Below are positions 1-7,645 of a stretch of 64,000 nucleotides of DNA, piece by piece. The notes beneath the pieces are model-generated. The model was not told where the DNA came from and did no database searches. It was given only the letters and a program-made list of their open reading frames with translations. Source of the DNA: Bacteroidota bacterium (GTDB lineage Bacteria; Bacteroidota; Bacteroidia; Flavobacteriales; Weeksellaceae); assembly GCA_023394415.1 (NCBI GenBank), contig JAEXAR010000034.1, forward strand, positions 24,298-88,297, written 5' to 3'. The first letter of the stretch is position 1. Each line of letters opens with the position of its first letter. The position numbers and the translations under genes were made by a program.

Positions 1-298
1 CAAGAATGTTAGCCATTTTACCTCCTCTAATTTTTGGTGATTTAGGTTCAACATCGTTATTAAAATTTCCCGTAATCTGAAATCCCGATACTTGCAGTAA
101 TACTTCATTCAGGTTTTGACCTTGAAATTTTTCAAGGTCTTTTTCTGTGAGGAGTTTCACATTTTTTCCGGTTTTGTAAAGTTGTTGCGGCACTTTTGAA
201 GCGATGGTTACTTCTTCAATTTGGGTTTCTTTTTCTTGGGCAAAACTTGGTGCACTTACGACAAGTAATGCTCCAACCATAATCAATTTTTTCTTCAT
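1..298 (-). CDS. TonB-dependent receptor, N-terminal part (BtuB-like), cut by window edge
   Basis: This is the first ~99 residues of an outer-membrane TonB-dependent receptor; the gene runs off the left edge. A Sec signal peptide (MKKKLIMVGALL..., cleavage near A20/Q21) is followed by a TonB-box-like stretch (IEEVTIASK, about residues 27-35) and the start of a plug domain (LTEKDLEKFQGQNLNEVL, then VSGFQI). A cobalamin riboswitch lies directly upstream, so the likely cargo is vitamin B12 or a cobinamide-type corrinoid, as for BtuB. Start chosen at the ATG before the signal peptide. The receptor family is certain enough; the substrate is inferred from the riboswitch only. Confidence 0.85.
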   Translation of the reverse strand, partial: MKKKLIMVGALLVVSAPSFAQEKETQIEEVTIASKVPQQLYKTGKNVKLLTEKDLEKFQGQNLNEVLLQVSGFQITGNFNNDVEPKSPKIRGGKMANIL

Positions 299-419
299 TT
301 TTTTTGATGAATTAATTAAAGTTAAAGTAAACTTATCGGAAAAATAAAAGGTAAAATGCTGAAAACTGAATCTCAGAAAATCACGACTCTTCCTCCGAAA
401 GCGTTTAATAAACATCTTT

Positions 420-650
420 CAGCAAGGTCTCCTGACTTTCACTATTCTGCACCTTCCCGAGAATTCAGTGGTTTTTCAATCAATTATTAAAATTAATAAT
501 TGCTTTGCAGAACATTAATGCATTGAATGAATAAATTTTGAAAGATTGAATGGTAGCACACAACTTCCGACATCTGTCATCCAACAAAGTGTGATTTACA
601 GTTGCGGGGACAGTTCACGATTTACACGCGATTCCCTTTTCTGAAAGTTT
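420..650 (-). ncRNA. Cobalamin (B12) riboswitch
   Basis: Read on the minus strand, this leader holds the recognisable conserved blocks of the B12 aptamer: GAAAAGGGAATC at its 5' end (about 632-641), then GAACTGTCCCCGCAACTGT (about 598-616), and the B12-box-like AGTCAGGAGACC near 426-437. It ends about 120 bases before the receptor start codon. In this riboswitch class adenosylcobalamin binding shuts off expression of uptake genes, so the receptor downstream should be expressed when B12 is scarce. Boundaries are approximate. Confidence 0.9.
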
Positions 651-749
651 TGCTAAGATACGTAAATAAAGGAAATTTTGTGAGAGACTGATAAATATCA
701 TTGTTTCTCCTAAAAAAGTAAATCCAGTTTAATTAATGATATAGAAGCT

Positions 750-1232
750 TTATAAATATGACGAATCAAAAGAAAACGGAAGCAAATCTCTTACAGAATG
801 GGTTTTATAAACCTCTCCATTCATTGAAGCAAAATAGATTTCGATATCGTTGTTCTGTTTGGTTTCATATTCGGAAATGCTTTGTCTGCAAGCACCACAA
901 GGAGGTGTAGCAACTGATTTTTCGGGGAAATCTTTTGGACCACCTATAACGAAAAGTTTTATAATTTTTTGGTTGGGAAAGTTGGCCGAAGTCCAGAAAA
1001 TGGTTGCTCTTTCCGCACAAGTTCCGGAAGGATACGCTGCATTTTCTTGATTGTTTCCGGAGATAATTTCTCCATTTTCAAGAAGTAAAGCGCAACCAAC
1101 CAAAAATTTAGAATAAGGCGCATAAGCATTTTCACGCGCAGTTTTGGCCGTTTCAAAAAGTTTTTTTTCGGTATCGTTCAGTTCATCAACGCTTGGAAAA
1201 TAATCGTAGCCGATTTTTATTTCTTTCTGCAT
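750..1232 (-). CDS. cdd: Cytidine deaminase
   Basis: Zinc enzyme that hydrolyses cytidine and deoxycytidine to uridine and deoxyuridine in pyrimidine salvage; cytosolic. The catalytic motif TCAERA gives C72 as a zinc ligand and E74 as proton shuttle, and PCGACRQ gives the other zinc ligands C112 and C115. An N-terminal SKF-VGCAL segment (41-49) matches the family nucleoside-binding region. At 160 residues it fits the short homotetrameric class. It stands alone; its stop lies about 100 bases before the B12 riboswitch on the same strand. Confidence 0.95.
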   Translation of the reverse strand: MQKEIKIGYDYFPSVDELNDTEKKLFETAKTARENAYAPYSKFLVGCALLLENGEIISGNNQENAAYPSGTCAERATIFWTSANFPNQKIIKLFVIGGPKDFPEKSVATPPCGACRQSISEYETKQNNDIEIYFASMNGEVYKTHSVRDLLPFSFDSSYL

Positions 1233-1300
1233 CAGAAAATTTTAAAGGGAAGTAAAGTTAAGGTTTTTTTGCTTTTCAGCAAAAAAAGTAGGTAAACAGC

Positions 1301-1402
1301 AGTCCGAAGTCCGAAGATTGAATTTTTATTTCATTAAATTTGAATAAAATATTTGAGATTTGAAATTGAAACCTCAAAATTGAAACCTGAAACCTGAAAC
1401 AA
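1301..1402. repeat. Two short blocks of seven-base repeats (AGTCCGA and GAAACCT types)
   Basis: Block 1 (1301-1321) reads AGTCCGA, AGTCCGA, AGATTGA. Block 2 (about 1361-1402) keeps a seven-base phase with variants of AAACCTG and AAAATTG and ends six bases before the ATG at 1409. The first block has the same heptamer as the arms around the four-helix-bundle gene near 55.5-56.0 kb. No coding potential was seen between the two. Confidence 0.6.
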
Positions 1403-1408
1403 AAACCT

Positions 1409-2455
1409 ATGCTTTACGAACCCATAACATTCAGAAATCTTGTACTAAAAAACCGTTGGGTAATGTCTCCGATGTGTATGTATTCTGCTAAAGAAGGTGT
1501 GCCGAACGATTTTCACTTTGTGCATTATTGTAGCCGTGCACAAGGCGGAACCGGATTATTGATCGTGGAAGCAACAGGCATAGTTCCGGAAGGAAGAATT
1601 ACGGATAAATGTACCGGAATCTGGAATGATGAACAGACAGAATCTTTCAAAAAAATTGTCTATTTCGTTCACCAACATTCTGAAAGCAAAATTGGGATAC
1701 AACTTGCACACGCCGGTAGAAAAGCTTCTACGTGGAACGGCGTACAAACCAATGACGAAAATAGCTGGCAAACTGTTGCCCCTTCAGAAATTCCTTATAA
1801 AGACGATGAAAGAATTCCTCATCAATTATCTGTTGAGGAGATCAAAAATTTGGTTGAAAGTTTTAAAACTGCAGCAATTCGAGCATTAAACGCAGGCTTT
1901 GATGTGATGGAAATTCATGCGGCACATGGTTATCTCATTCACCAATTTCTATCACCGCTTTCTAATAACAGAACTGACGAATATGGCGGAAGTTTTGAAA
2001 ACAGAGTGCGATTTTTGGTTGAAATTGTAGAAGCCGTCAATTCAGTTTTAGATGAGAATCATCCACTTTTTGTAAGAATTTCAGCAGACGAATATGCTGA
2101 AAACGGTTGGGATTTGAAGCAAAGTGTAGAACTTTCCAAAATCTTGAAAATTAAAAGTGTAGATTTAATAGATGTTTCAAGCGGAGGAAATATTCACGGA
2201 GCTAAAATTTCAGTTTTCAATGGTTATCAAGTTCCTTTTTCTGCTAAAATTAGAAAAGAAGCCGAAATAAAAACTGGAGCTGTTGGCTTAATTACCAGCG
2301 CCAAACAAGCCGAAATGATTTTGGAAAACCAAGAGGCTGATTTAATTTTCGTTGCCCGTGAGATTTTAAGAAACCCATATCTTCCTATTCAAGGTGCTTT
2401 TGAATCGGGTAAAGATTGTCCATTTCCAGAACAATATGAACGTGCAAAGAAATGA
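1409..2455 (+). CDS. namA: NADH:flavin oxidoreductase, old yellow enzyme family (NamA/YqjM-like)
   Basis: FMN-dependent ene-reductase, a TIM barrel that reduces activated C=C bonds with NAD(P)H. The YqjM-class signature is visible: C23 and Y25 in SPMCMYS, the QLAHAGRKAS strand, and the substrate-binding pair in EIHAAHGYLIHQFLSP, followed by the usual NNRTDEYGGS-ENR segment. Length 348 residues is typical. The true cellular substrate of these enzymes is usually unknown. It overlaps the next gene by four bases (ATGA), suggesting translational coupling. Confidence 0.92.
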   Translation: MLYEPITFRNLVLKNRWVMSPMCMYSAKEGVPNDFHFVHYCSRAQGGTGLLIVEATGIVPEGRITDKCTGIWNDEQTESFKKIVYFVHQHSESKIGIQLAHAGRKASTWNGVQTNDENSWQTVAPSEIPYKDDERIPHQLSVEEIKNLVESFKTAAIRALNAGFDVMEIHAAHGYLIHQFLSPLSNNRTDEYGGSFENRVRFLVEIVEAVNSVLDENHPLFVRISADEYAENGWDLKQSVELSKILKIKSVDLIDVSSGGNIHGAKISVFNGYQVPFSAKIRKEAEIKTGAVGLITSAKQAEMILENQEADLIFVAREILRNPYLPIQGAFESGKDCPFPEQYERAKK

Positions 2456-2724
2456 GTGTAGAAGATTTTTTGTGGAAATGTCCTTATAAAAAATATCTGG
2501 GTATTGAGTGTTATGGTTGTGGTGCGCAAACTGCCTTTCTAGAACTATTAAAAGGTAATTTTGCAGAAGCCTTCGAAATTTATCCGGCGATTTACAGTAT
2601 AATTTTGTTAGCTGTAATCTGGTTGATTTATTTCATCACCAAAAAAAAGAAGTATCAAAAAATGATACTTCCTTTAATCTTTTTAAATATTGTAATAATC
2701 GTCCTTCAGTATTATCTCCATTAA
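2452..2724 (+). CDS. DUF2752 family small membrane protein
   Basis: A 90-residue protein with the DUF2752 pattern CPYKKYLGIECYGCGAQ near the N-terminus (three cysteines within about 14 residues) followed by two hydrophobic helices (about 44-60 and 67-86) and a lysine-rich loop between them. Function unknown in the family. Its ATG overlaps the stop of the preceding oxidoreductase, and its stop overlaps the convergent hemL stop by four bases, so the intergenic space is fully used. Confidence 0.8.
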   Translation: MSVEDFLWKCPYKKYLGIECYGCGAQTAFLELLKGNFAEAFEIYPAIYSIILLAVIWLIYFITKKKKYQKMILPLIFLNIVIIVLQYYLH

Positions 2725-4004
2725 GAATATTCAAATTTTCTTACCACTTCCAAAGTTCTGTCGATTTCATTTTGCTTAATCGCATCAGAAATAAACCAAG
2801 TCTCAAAACCACTTGGCGGAAGGTAGATTCCATTAGCCAAAAGTTGGTGAAAGAAATTATTGAAAAGTGAGTGGTTGGCATTTGCCGCTTCATCAAAATT
2901 AGAAACTGAAGAAATATGGAAGAAAACACTCATCATCGAACCTTTTCTGTTGATACGGTGAGCAATTCCCTTCTCATTTAGGATTTTTCCGATTTCGAAA
3001 TCTAAAGTTTCTGTGGTTTTATTGATATTTTCGAAGAAGTTTTGATTTCTTTTAATCAACTCCAATGTCGTTAAACCCGCCTTCATTGCCAAAGGATTTC
3101 CACTTAATGTTCCTGCTTGGTAAACAGCACCTTTTGGAGCCAAATAATCCATAATTTCGTTTCTCCCTGCAAAAGCACCAACTGGCATTCCACCTCCAAT
3201 AACTTTTCCGTAGGTTACCAAATCAGCTTTCACATCAAAAACTTCCTGTGCACCACCAAAAGCCAAACGAAAACCAGTCATCACCTCATCAAAAATGAGT
3301 AAAGTTCCGTTCTCGTCACAGATTTTTCTTAAGTCTTGTAGAAAATTATTTTCAGGTAAAACGCAACCCATATTTCCTGCAACCGGTTCGATAATTACCG
3401 CAGCAATCTCACCTTCATTGTGCTTGAAAATATCCTGCACCTGCTCGAAATCATTGTATCTTGCAAGCAAAGTATCTTTTGCAGTTCCCTCAGTAACGCC
3501 AGGTGAATTTGGGTTACCAAAAGTTGCAGCACCACTTCCCGCTTTAATTAAAAATGAATCTGAATGTCCGTGATAACAGCCCTCAAATTTTATAATTTTA
3601 TCTCTTTTGGTGTAACCTCTTGCCAAACGAACTGCGCTCATACACGCTTCAGTTCCGGAAGAAACCATCCTAATTTGATCGATATTTGGAACATTTTGTA
3701 CAATAAATTTCGCAATTTCAGTTTCTAATTCTGTTGGTGTACCATAAGAAAAACCTTTTTCTGCTTGCCTTTGTACAGCTTCCAAAACCTCAGGATGCGT
3801 ATGTCCCAAAATTGCAGGTCCCCAAGAATTAATATAATCAATATAATTTCTGTCATCGGCATCCGTAAGGTATGCACCTTTGGCAGATTTCATAAAAATC
3901 GGAACGCCACCAACAGATTTGAATGCACGAACCGGAGAATTTACACCGCCAGGAATATATTTATAGGCTTCATCGAACAACGCAGAACTTCTTTGATACA
4001 ACAT
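2721..4004 (-). CDS. hemL: Glutamate-1-semialdehyde 2,1-aminomutase
   Basis: PLP enzyme converting glutamate-1-semialdehyde to 5-aminolevulinate, the C5-pathway entry to tetrapyrroles. Class III aminotransferase features are clear: GTEACMSAVRLAR (117-129), FDEVMTGFR with D239, and the PLP lysine K267 in YGKVIGGGMPVGA. The 427-residue length is normal. Together with hemB at the right end of this window it serves heme synthesis, which the nos cytochromes need; the two are not in one operon. Confidence 0.96.
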   Translation of the reverse strand: MLYQRSSALFDEAYKYIPGGVNSPVRAFKSVGGVPIFMKSAKGAYLTDADDRNYIDYINSWGPAILGHTHPEVLEAVQRQAEKGFSYGTPTELETEIAKFIVQNVPNIDQIRMVSSGTEACMSAVRLARGYTKRDKIIKFEGCYHGHSDSFLIKAGSGAATFGNPNSPGVTEGTAKDTLLARYNDFEQVQDIFKHNEGEIAAVIIEPVAGNMGCVLPENNFLQDLRKICDENGTLLIFDEVMTGFRLAFGGAQEVFDVKADLVTYGKVIGGGMPVGAFAGRNEIMDYLAPKGAVYQAGTLSGNPLAMKAGLTTLELIKRNQNFFENINKTTETLDFEIGKILNEKGIAHRINRKGSMMSVFFHISSVSNFDEAANANHSLFNNFFHQLLANGIYLPPSGFETWFISDAIKQNEIDRTLEVVRKFEYS

Positions 4005-4089
4005 TTTAAAGGAATTAATAATTGATAATTAAAATTTAATAATTTGAATTTTGACATCGTTAGAAAATCATTTTCTTCGGATGTGATTA

Positions 4090-4117
4090 AAAAAGAGCGC
4101 ACCAAAAGGTGCGCTCA
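4090..4117 (-). terminator. Hairpin terminator
   Basis: Nine-base-pair stem GAGCGCACC/GGTGCGCTC (4095-4116) with a four-base loop; on the minus strand it is followed by a run of T. It fits a terminator for the LysM gene at 4311-5360, from which it is now separated by the CACAAAG repeat unit. The remaining 4005-4090 is AT-rich hemL upstream sequence with no further gene. Confidence 0.75.
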
Positions 4118-4180
4118 CAAATTTACGAATATTCTATCAAATTTAAGATTTGAGTTTTTATGAAAATCTATAAGTTATAT

Positions 4181-4307
4181 CACAAAGTTCTCAAATGGTT
4201 TTCCCAAAGTTCACTAAAGTTGTTGGAACACAAAGGCGCAAGGCTTATTAAAGTAAATGAATTATAAAATTATTGTGTGCTTTGTGATTTCCTTAGTGTT
4301 CTTTGTG
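4181..4307. repeat. Inverted CACAAAG/CTTTGTG heptamer unit, no gene inside
   Basis: The left arm carries CACAAAG (4181, 4229) and variants (CCCAAAG, CACTAAAG, GCGCAAG); the right arm carries CTTTGTG at 4280 and 4301, exactly three seven-base steps apart. The centre is AT-rich. The right arm ends three bases before the stop codon of the minus-strand gene that begins at 4311. A unit of the same design lies at 32342-32470. Confidence 0.65.
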
Positions 4308-4310
4308 TGA

Positions 4311-5360
4311 CTATGATTTTGGTTTTTTCTCCTGCAGATAAATTTTTTGTCCTACTTTTGGTTGCTCACCATAAGACATTCTGTTTTTGGAATATAATTT
4401 AGAAAGTTTGATACCGAATTTTTGGGAAATATCGTGCATCGTTTCCCCAACTTGGGCGTTATAAGTTTTTGTGTTACCTTCTGAACCTTTAGATTCAAGG
4501 AAAAGCACATCATTTTTTTGGAGTCTTGTTCCTGAAAGTTCGTTCCATTTCATTAAACGGCTTTCTGTAATTTTAAATTTATTTGCGATAAAAGACAAAT
4601 CGGTATCTGCAGGAACAATAATAAATTTTCTGTTGCCATTTGGATGATTTTTCACCAAGACGGTCTGTAACATTTCGGCGTCTGTTTTAAGTTTCTCAAC
4701 TTTCTGCTGTTGCTTGGCGTAAGAGGTTTGTTCATAAGGCACTTTCACTGTTACCGGTTCAGATTTCACTTTACTTTGATCAACCTGCGCCATAAAAATT
4801 TTATCATTCTTTAAATCCGGATAGAGTTTCAGTACAGTAAACAAGGCTTCTTTGGAAGTGGTATTATCAAATTCATACAACCTGTACTTTTCAATTTTAT
4901 CAATTAAAATATAAGCATAACGAGGATTTGTAGCATAACCTGCTTTCTTAAGTCCGTGAGACCAGGCTTTATAATCCTTAATATTTAGGGTAAAAAGATT
5001 CTGATAATATTTACGGTATCTTAAAAACTTGGAGTGGTCTTCATAAGACTGTTTCGGATCGTCGTAAACACGAAAACACTCATTAGGTGCATCATCTGTG
5101 TGAGACATGGTTTTCCCCGTCCAATCTTCTTTACACTTAATACCAAAGTGGTTGTTTCCCTGTTGTGCCAAGCGAGATTGTCCACCACCAGTTTCAAGAA
5201 GTCCCTGTGCTAAAGTAATGGAAGCCGGAATTTGATATTTTTCCATTTCTTCCACAGCATAAGCCGCAAATTTTTGGATGTACTGATCTTCAGTTTTCCA
5301 GGTTTGGGCATTAAATTCTGATAAAATAATTAGTGCAAAAGCAAGAAATATTTTTTTCAT
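4311..5360 (-). CDS. Secreted glucosaminidase with two LysM domains
   Basis: Predicted peptidoglycan hydrolase. A signal peptide (MKKIFLAFALIILSEFNAQ) precedes a mannosyl-glycoprotein endo-beta-N-acetylglucosaminidase-type domain (about 25-150) with the likely catalytic Glu in LAQGLLETGGG and the family motif NNHFGIKC. Two C-terminal LysM modules (about 245-290 and 300-345) should bind the glycan. An in-frame ATG upstream at 5435 would add 25 residues ahead of the signal peptide and overlap the previous gene, so the ATG at 5360 is preferred. Length 349 residues. Confidence 0.88.
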   Translation of the reverse strand: MKKIFLAFALIILSEFNAQTWKTEDQYIQKFAAYAVEEMEKYQIPASITLAQGLLETGGGQSRLAQQGNNHFGIKCKEDWTGKTMSHTDDAPNECFRVYDDPKQSYEDHSKFLRYRKYYQNLFTLNIKDYKAWSHGLKKAGYATNPRYAYILIDKIEKYRLYEFDNTTSKEALFTVLKLYPDLKNDKIFMAQVDQSKVKSEPVTVKVPYEQTSYAKQQQKVEKLKTDAEMLQTVLVKNHPNGNRKFIIVPADTDLSFIANKFKITESRLMKWNELSGTRLQKNDVLFLESKGSEGNTKTYNAQVGETMHDISQKFGIKLSKLYSKNRMSYGEQPKVGQKIYLQEKKPKS

Positions 5361-5370
5361 ATTTATTAAA

Positions 5371-5422
5371 TTTTGGCTAAAGCCAATTGAAATTAATTCT
5401 TTTAAAAACGTGCTAAAGCTCG
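5371..5422. repeat. GGCTAAAGCC dispersed repeat, copy 1
   Basis: TTTTGGCTAAAGCCAATT, an AT-rich spacer, then a decayed second palindrome CGTGCTAAAGCTCG. Copies with the same two-palindrome plan lie at 38251-38304 and 52588-52637. The second palindrome runs into the end of the PLP desulfhydrase gene and provides its last codons and TAG stop. Confidence 0.7.
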
Positions 5423-6333
5423 TTTGTTTTATCAATTAAATTGCGGTTTTGCTTTTTTAGCATTTGGTTCGCACCTTCAATTCCTTGAAGTCCTCCGGTA
5501 TGAAATGCTAAAATTTTGCTGTTTTCGGGAAAGTATCCTTCTTCTATCAATTCTAAAAGTTTCATCATCATCTTTCCTGTGTAAACCGGCTCGAGTTGCA
5601 CACCATATTCAATGCTAAACTTATTAATGAAACGGATATTGTTGTCAGAAATTTTGCCGTAACCACCATCATATGCATCTATCAACTCAAAATTGTCTTT
5701 GCCTGAAAGTTCAGAAATTTTACTTTGTAACGAGTCATCATTTACGACCTTGAAACCGATAACTTTTTGGTCACTTTCAGCAAATTTTGAAATTCCGGCA
5801 ACTGTTCCTCCCGTTCCAACAGCGCTGCAAAGATAATCAAATTCTTGAGTATCAGAATTTAACATATTTTTAACACCTTCAATAGCCAATGGATTACTAC
5901 CACCTTCAGGAATTATTAAAGCATTGGAAAATTCGTTTTGAAGTTGTTCCGAAAGAAATTCTTTATCACGATACTCTTCACGGGTTACAAATCGAAATTG
6001 CATTCCGTTTTCGAAAGCGAATTTTAGAGTTGGATTGTCTCTCCAAGTGTATTCCAGTTCATTTCCACGAATAATGCCAAGAGTATTAATATTGTTAATT
6101 TTCCCAAGTGCAGAAAGTGCAGCAATGTGATTGGAATAAGCACCACCAAAGGATATTAGAAGCGGATTTTGTATATTTTCTGTGAGGTAATTATTAACGT
6201 TATGAAAAAGTTTCCAATATTTGTTTCCGGAAATTTCGAGATGTATGAGATCTTCACGCTTCATAAAAAGTTTGACGCTTTTCTTTAGCGGAATTTCTAT
6301 GATTGGAACCTTATTTTCAGGGATTTGCAACAC
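5413..6333 (-). CDS. PLP-dependent 1-aminocyclopropane-1-carboxylate deaminase / D-cysteine desulfhydrase family
   Basis: A 306-residue fold-type II PLP enzyme. The lysine that binds PLP is K38 in SGNKYWKL, followed by the family segment SFGGAYSNHIAALS and a phosphate loop VGTGGTVAG. Bacterial members of this size usually act as D-cysteine desulfhydrases rather than true ACC deaminases, but sequence reading alone does not decide the substrate. The stop codon sits inside a GGCTAAAGCC-type repeat, so the last few residues (NEL) may be repeat-derived. Confidence 0.85.
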   Translation of the reverse strand: MLQIPENKVPIIEIPLKKSVKLFMKREDLIHLEISGNKYWKLFHNVNNYLTENIQNPLLISFGGAYSNHIAALSALGKINNINTLGIIRGNELEYTWRDNPTLKFAFENGMQFRFVTREEYRDKEFLSEQLQNEFSNALIIPEGGSNPLAIEGVKNMLNSDTQEFDYLCSAVGTGGTVAGISKFAESDQKVIGFKVVNDDSLQSKISELSGKDNFELIDAYDGGYGKISDNNIRFINKFSIEYGVQLEPVYTGKMMMKLLELIEEGYFPENSKILAFHTGGLQGIEGANQMLKKQNRNLIDKTNEL

Positions 6334-6368
6334 AAAATTTTAATTTTTAAAAATTAAAATGCCATTTT

Positions 6369-7040
6369 TTAAGCATTTTGTTCAATATCCTTCAGTTGAT
6401 CAAGATTTTTACCCAATCTTCCCATAATAATACCGTAAACTACACGATAATAAAGCCAAATTAATAACACACTGATTAGTGTGGAAACGCCAAGCCCAAC
6501 TAAAAATCCAAGTACTGTGGGATGATCCATTTCAAGATTTTGCGAAGAAATAGTGTGCAATACAAACATGGTAAGTACTGCCATAAAAAATACCAACAGC
6601 AAAATATTTGTTAAAATAAAAAGGCTCACCGTCTTTCTGAATTTCATAATCTGAATAATAAATTTTTTCAGATTTTCTTCCACATTAATCTTTCTATAAT
6701 TGAGGTAAAATTTCACCACGAAAAACCCGGTTACCAAAAGACTTACAATCCTCATGATGAAGTAAATATGAGCATAATCTGCTTCAACCTGTGTCGTTTT
6801 CTGCACACCGAGTTTCTCCATAATATGCATAAAACTGTCTTCACCTCCCGACTTAAAAACGTAAAGGATATTCAATACAAAAAACAATAAAAACTCTATA
6901 GCACTAATCCAGAAAATATATTTCACATAATTCCGTGATTTTCTGTTCAGCATCTTCAAAATTTCGCTGTTATCGTATTTATCGGGAACAGATTGCTCCT
7001 GCCATTGTTTTTTCAGGCTGTCAATATCAAAATCAGGCAT
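6369..7040 (-). CDS. Four-helix membrane protein partnered with the ECF sigma factor
   Basis: A 223-residue protein with a short soluble N-terminus (1-37, containing KKQWQEQ) and four hydrophobic segments (about 39-61, 90-110, 137-160, 174-200). Its start overlaps the end of the sigma factor gene by eight bases, the usual arrangement for a membrane-bound anti-sigma or sigma-controlling partner in Bacteroidetes. No zinc anti-sigma motif is visible. The regulatory role is inferred from position only. Confidence 0.75.
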   Translation of the reverse strand: MPDFDIDSLKKQWQEQSVPDKYDNSEILKMLNRKSRNYVKYIFWISAIEFLLFFVLNILYVFKSGGEDSFMHIMEKLGVQKTTQVEADYAHIYFIMRIVSLLVTGFFVVKFYLNYRKINVEENLKKFIIQIMKFRKTVSLFILTNILLLVFFMAVLTMFVLHTISSQNLEMDHPTVLGFLVGLGVSTLISVLLIWLYYRVVYGIIMGRLGKNLDQLKDIEQNA

Positions 7041-7527
7041 GTTTTTCCATCAGTTCTTTTAGGGTTTTCTTCAGACGGTTCATTTTCACTCTTGCATTGA
7101 CTTCAGAAATACCTAAAGTTTCAGCAATTTCTCGGTACGGCAAATCATCCAAATACATCATAACAATTGCCCTCTCCATTTTGGGGAGCATCTTGATTAC
7201 TTTGTAAAGCAGAGAGATTTGTTGTTGTTTCTCATCGTCATCTTCCACATAATCACGGTGATGAAAATCCATCAATTCATCCGTTTGTGGAGATTTCGTT
7301 TTCTTTCGGAATAAAGTAATGGCGGTGTTAAGCGCTACACGATACATCCAGGTTGAAATCTTACTCTGCCCTTTAAATGTGTCGTAGCTTCGCCATAATT
7401 GTAACACAATTTCCTGAAAAAGGTCCTGCTCATCTTCCAGCGAGTTTGTATAAAGCCGTGAAACCTTGATAATCAATCCTTGATTATCTTTTACCAGCTG
7501 CGAAAACTCCTTTTGCCTATCCGTCAA
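7033..7527 (-). CDS. ECF-type RNA polymerase sigma factor
   Basis: A 164-residue sigma-70 family protein with region 2 (DLFQEIVLQLWRSY and STWMYRVALNTAI, about 36-85) and region 4 helix-turn-helix (PYREIAETLGISEVNARVKMN, about 130-150). There is no ATG: an in-frame TAA lies six codons upstream and the best start is TTG at 7527. It precedes the four-helix membrane protein with an eight-base overlap, so the pair likely forms a sigma/partner module. The signal sensed is unknown. Confidence 0.9.
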   Translation of the reverse strand: MTDRQKEFSQLVKDNQGLIIKVSRLYTNSLEDEQDLFQEIVLQLWRSYDTFKGQSKISTWMYRVALNTAITLFRKKTKSPQTDELMDFHHRDYVEDDDEKQQQISLLYKVIKMLPKMERAIVMMYLDDLPYREIAETLGISEVNARVKMNRLKKTLKELMEKHA

Positions 7528-7610
7528 AACCTTAAGAAATTATGCGAACGAAGATATTAAAAAAACTTCTATTTTTTAGTATTAAAACTACCTTCTCCTT
7601 TGTAAATAGA

Positions 7611-7640
7611 TCAAAAAAAATCGGGAAACATTCCCGATTT
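7611..7640 (-). terminator. rpoN terminator
   Basis: Stem AATCGGGAA/TTCCCGATT (7619-7639) with a three-base loop, followed on the minus strand by eight T, directly after the rpoN stop. Confidence 0.9.
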
Positions 7641-7645
7641 TAATT

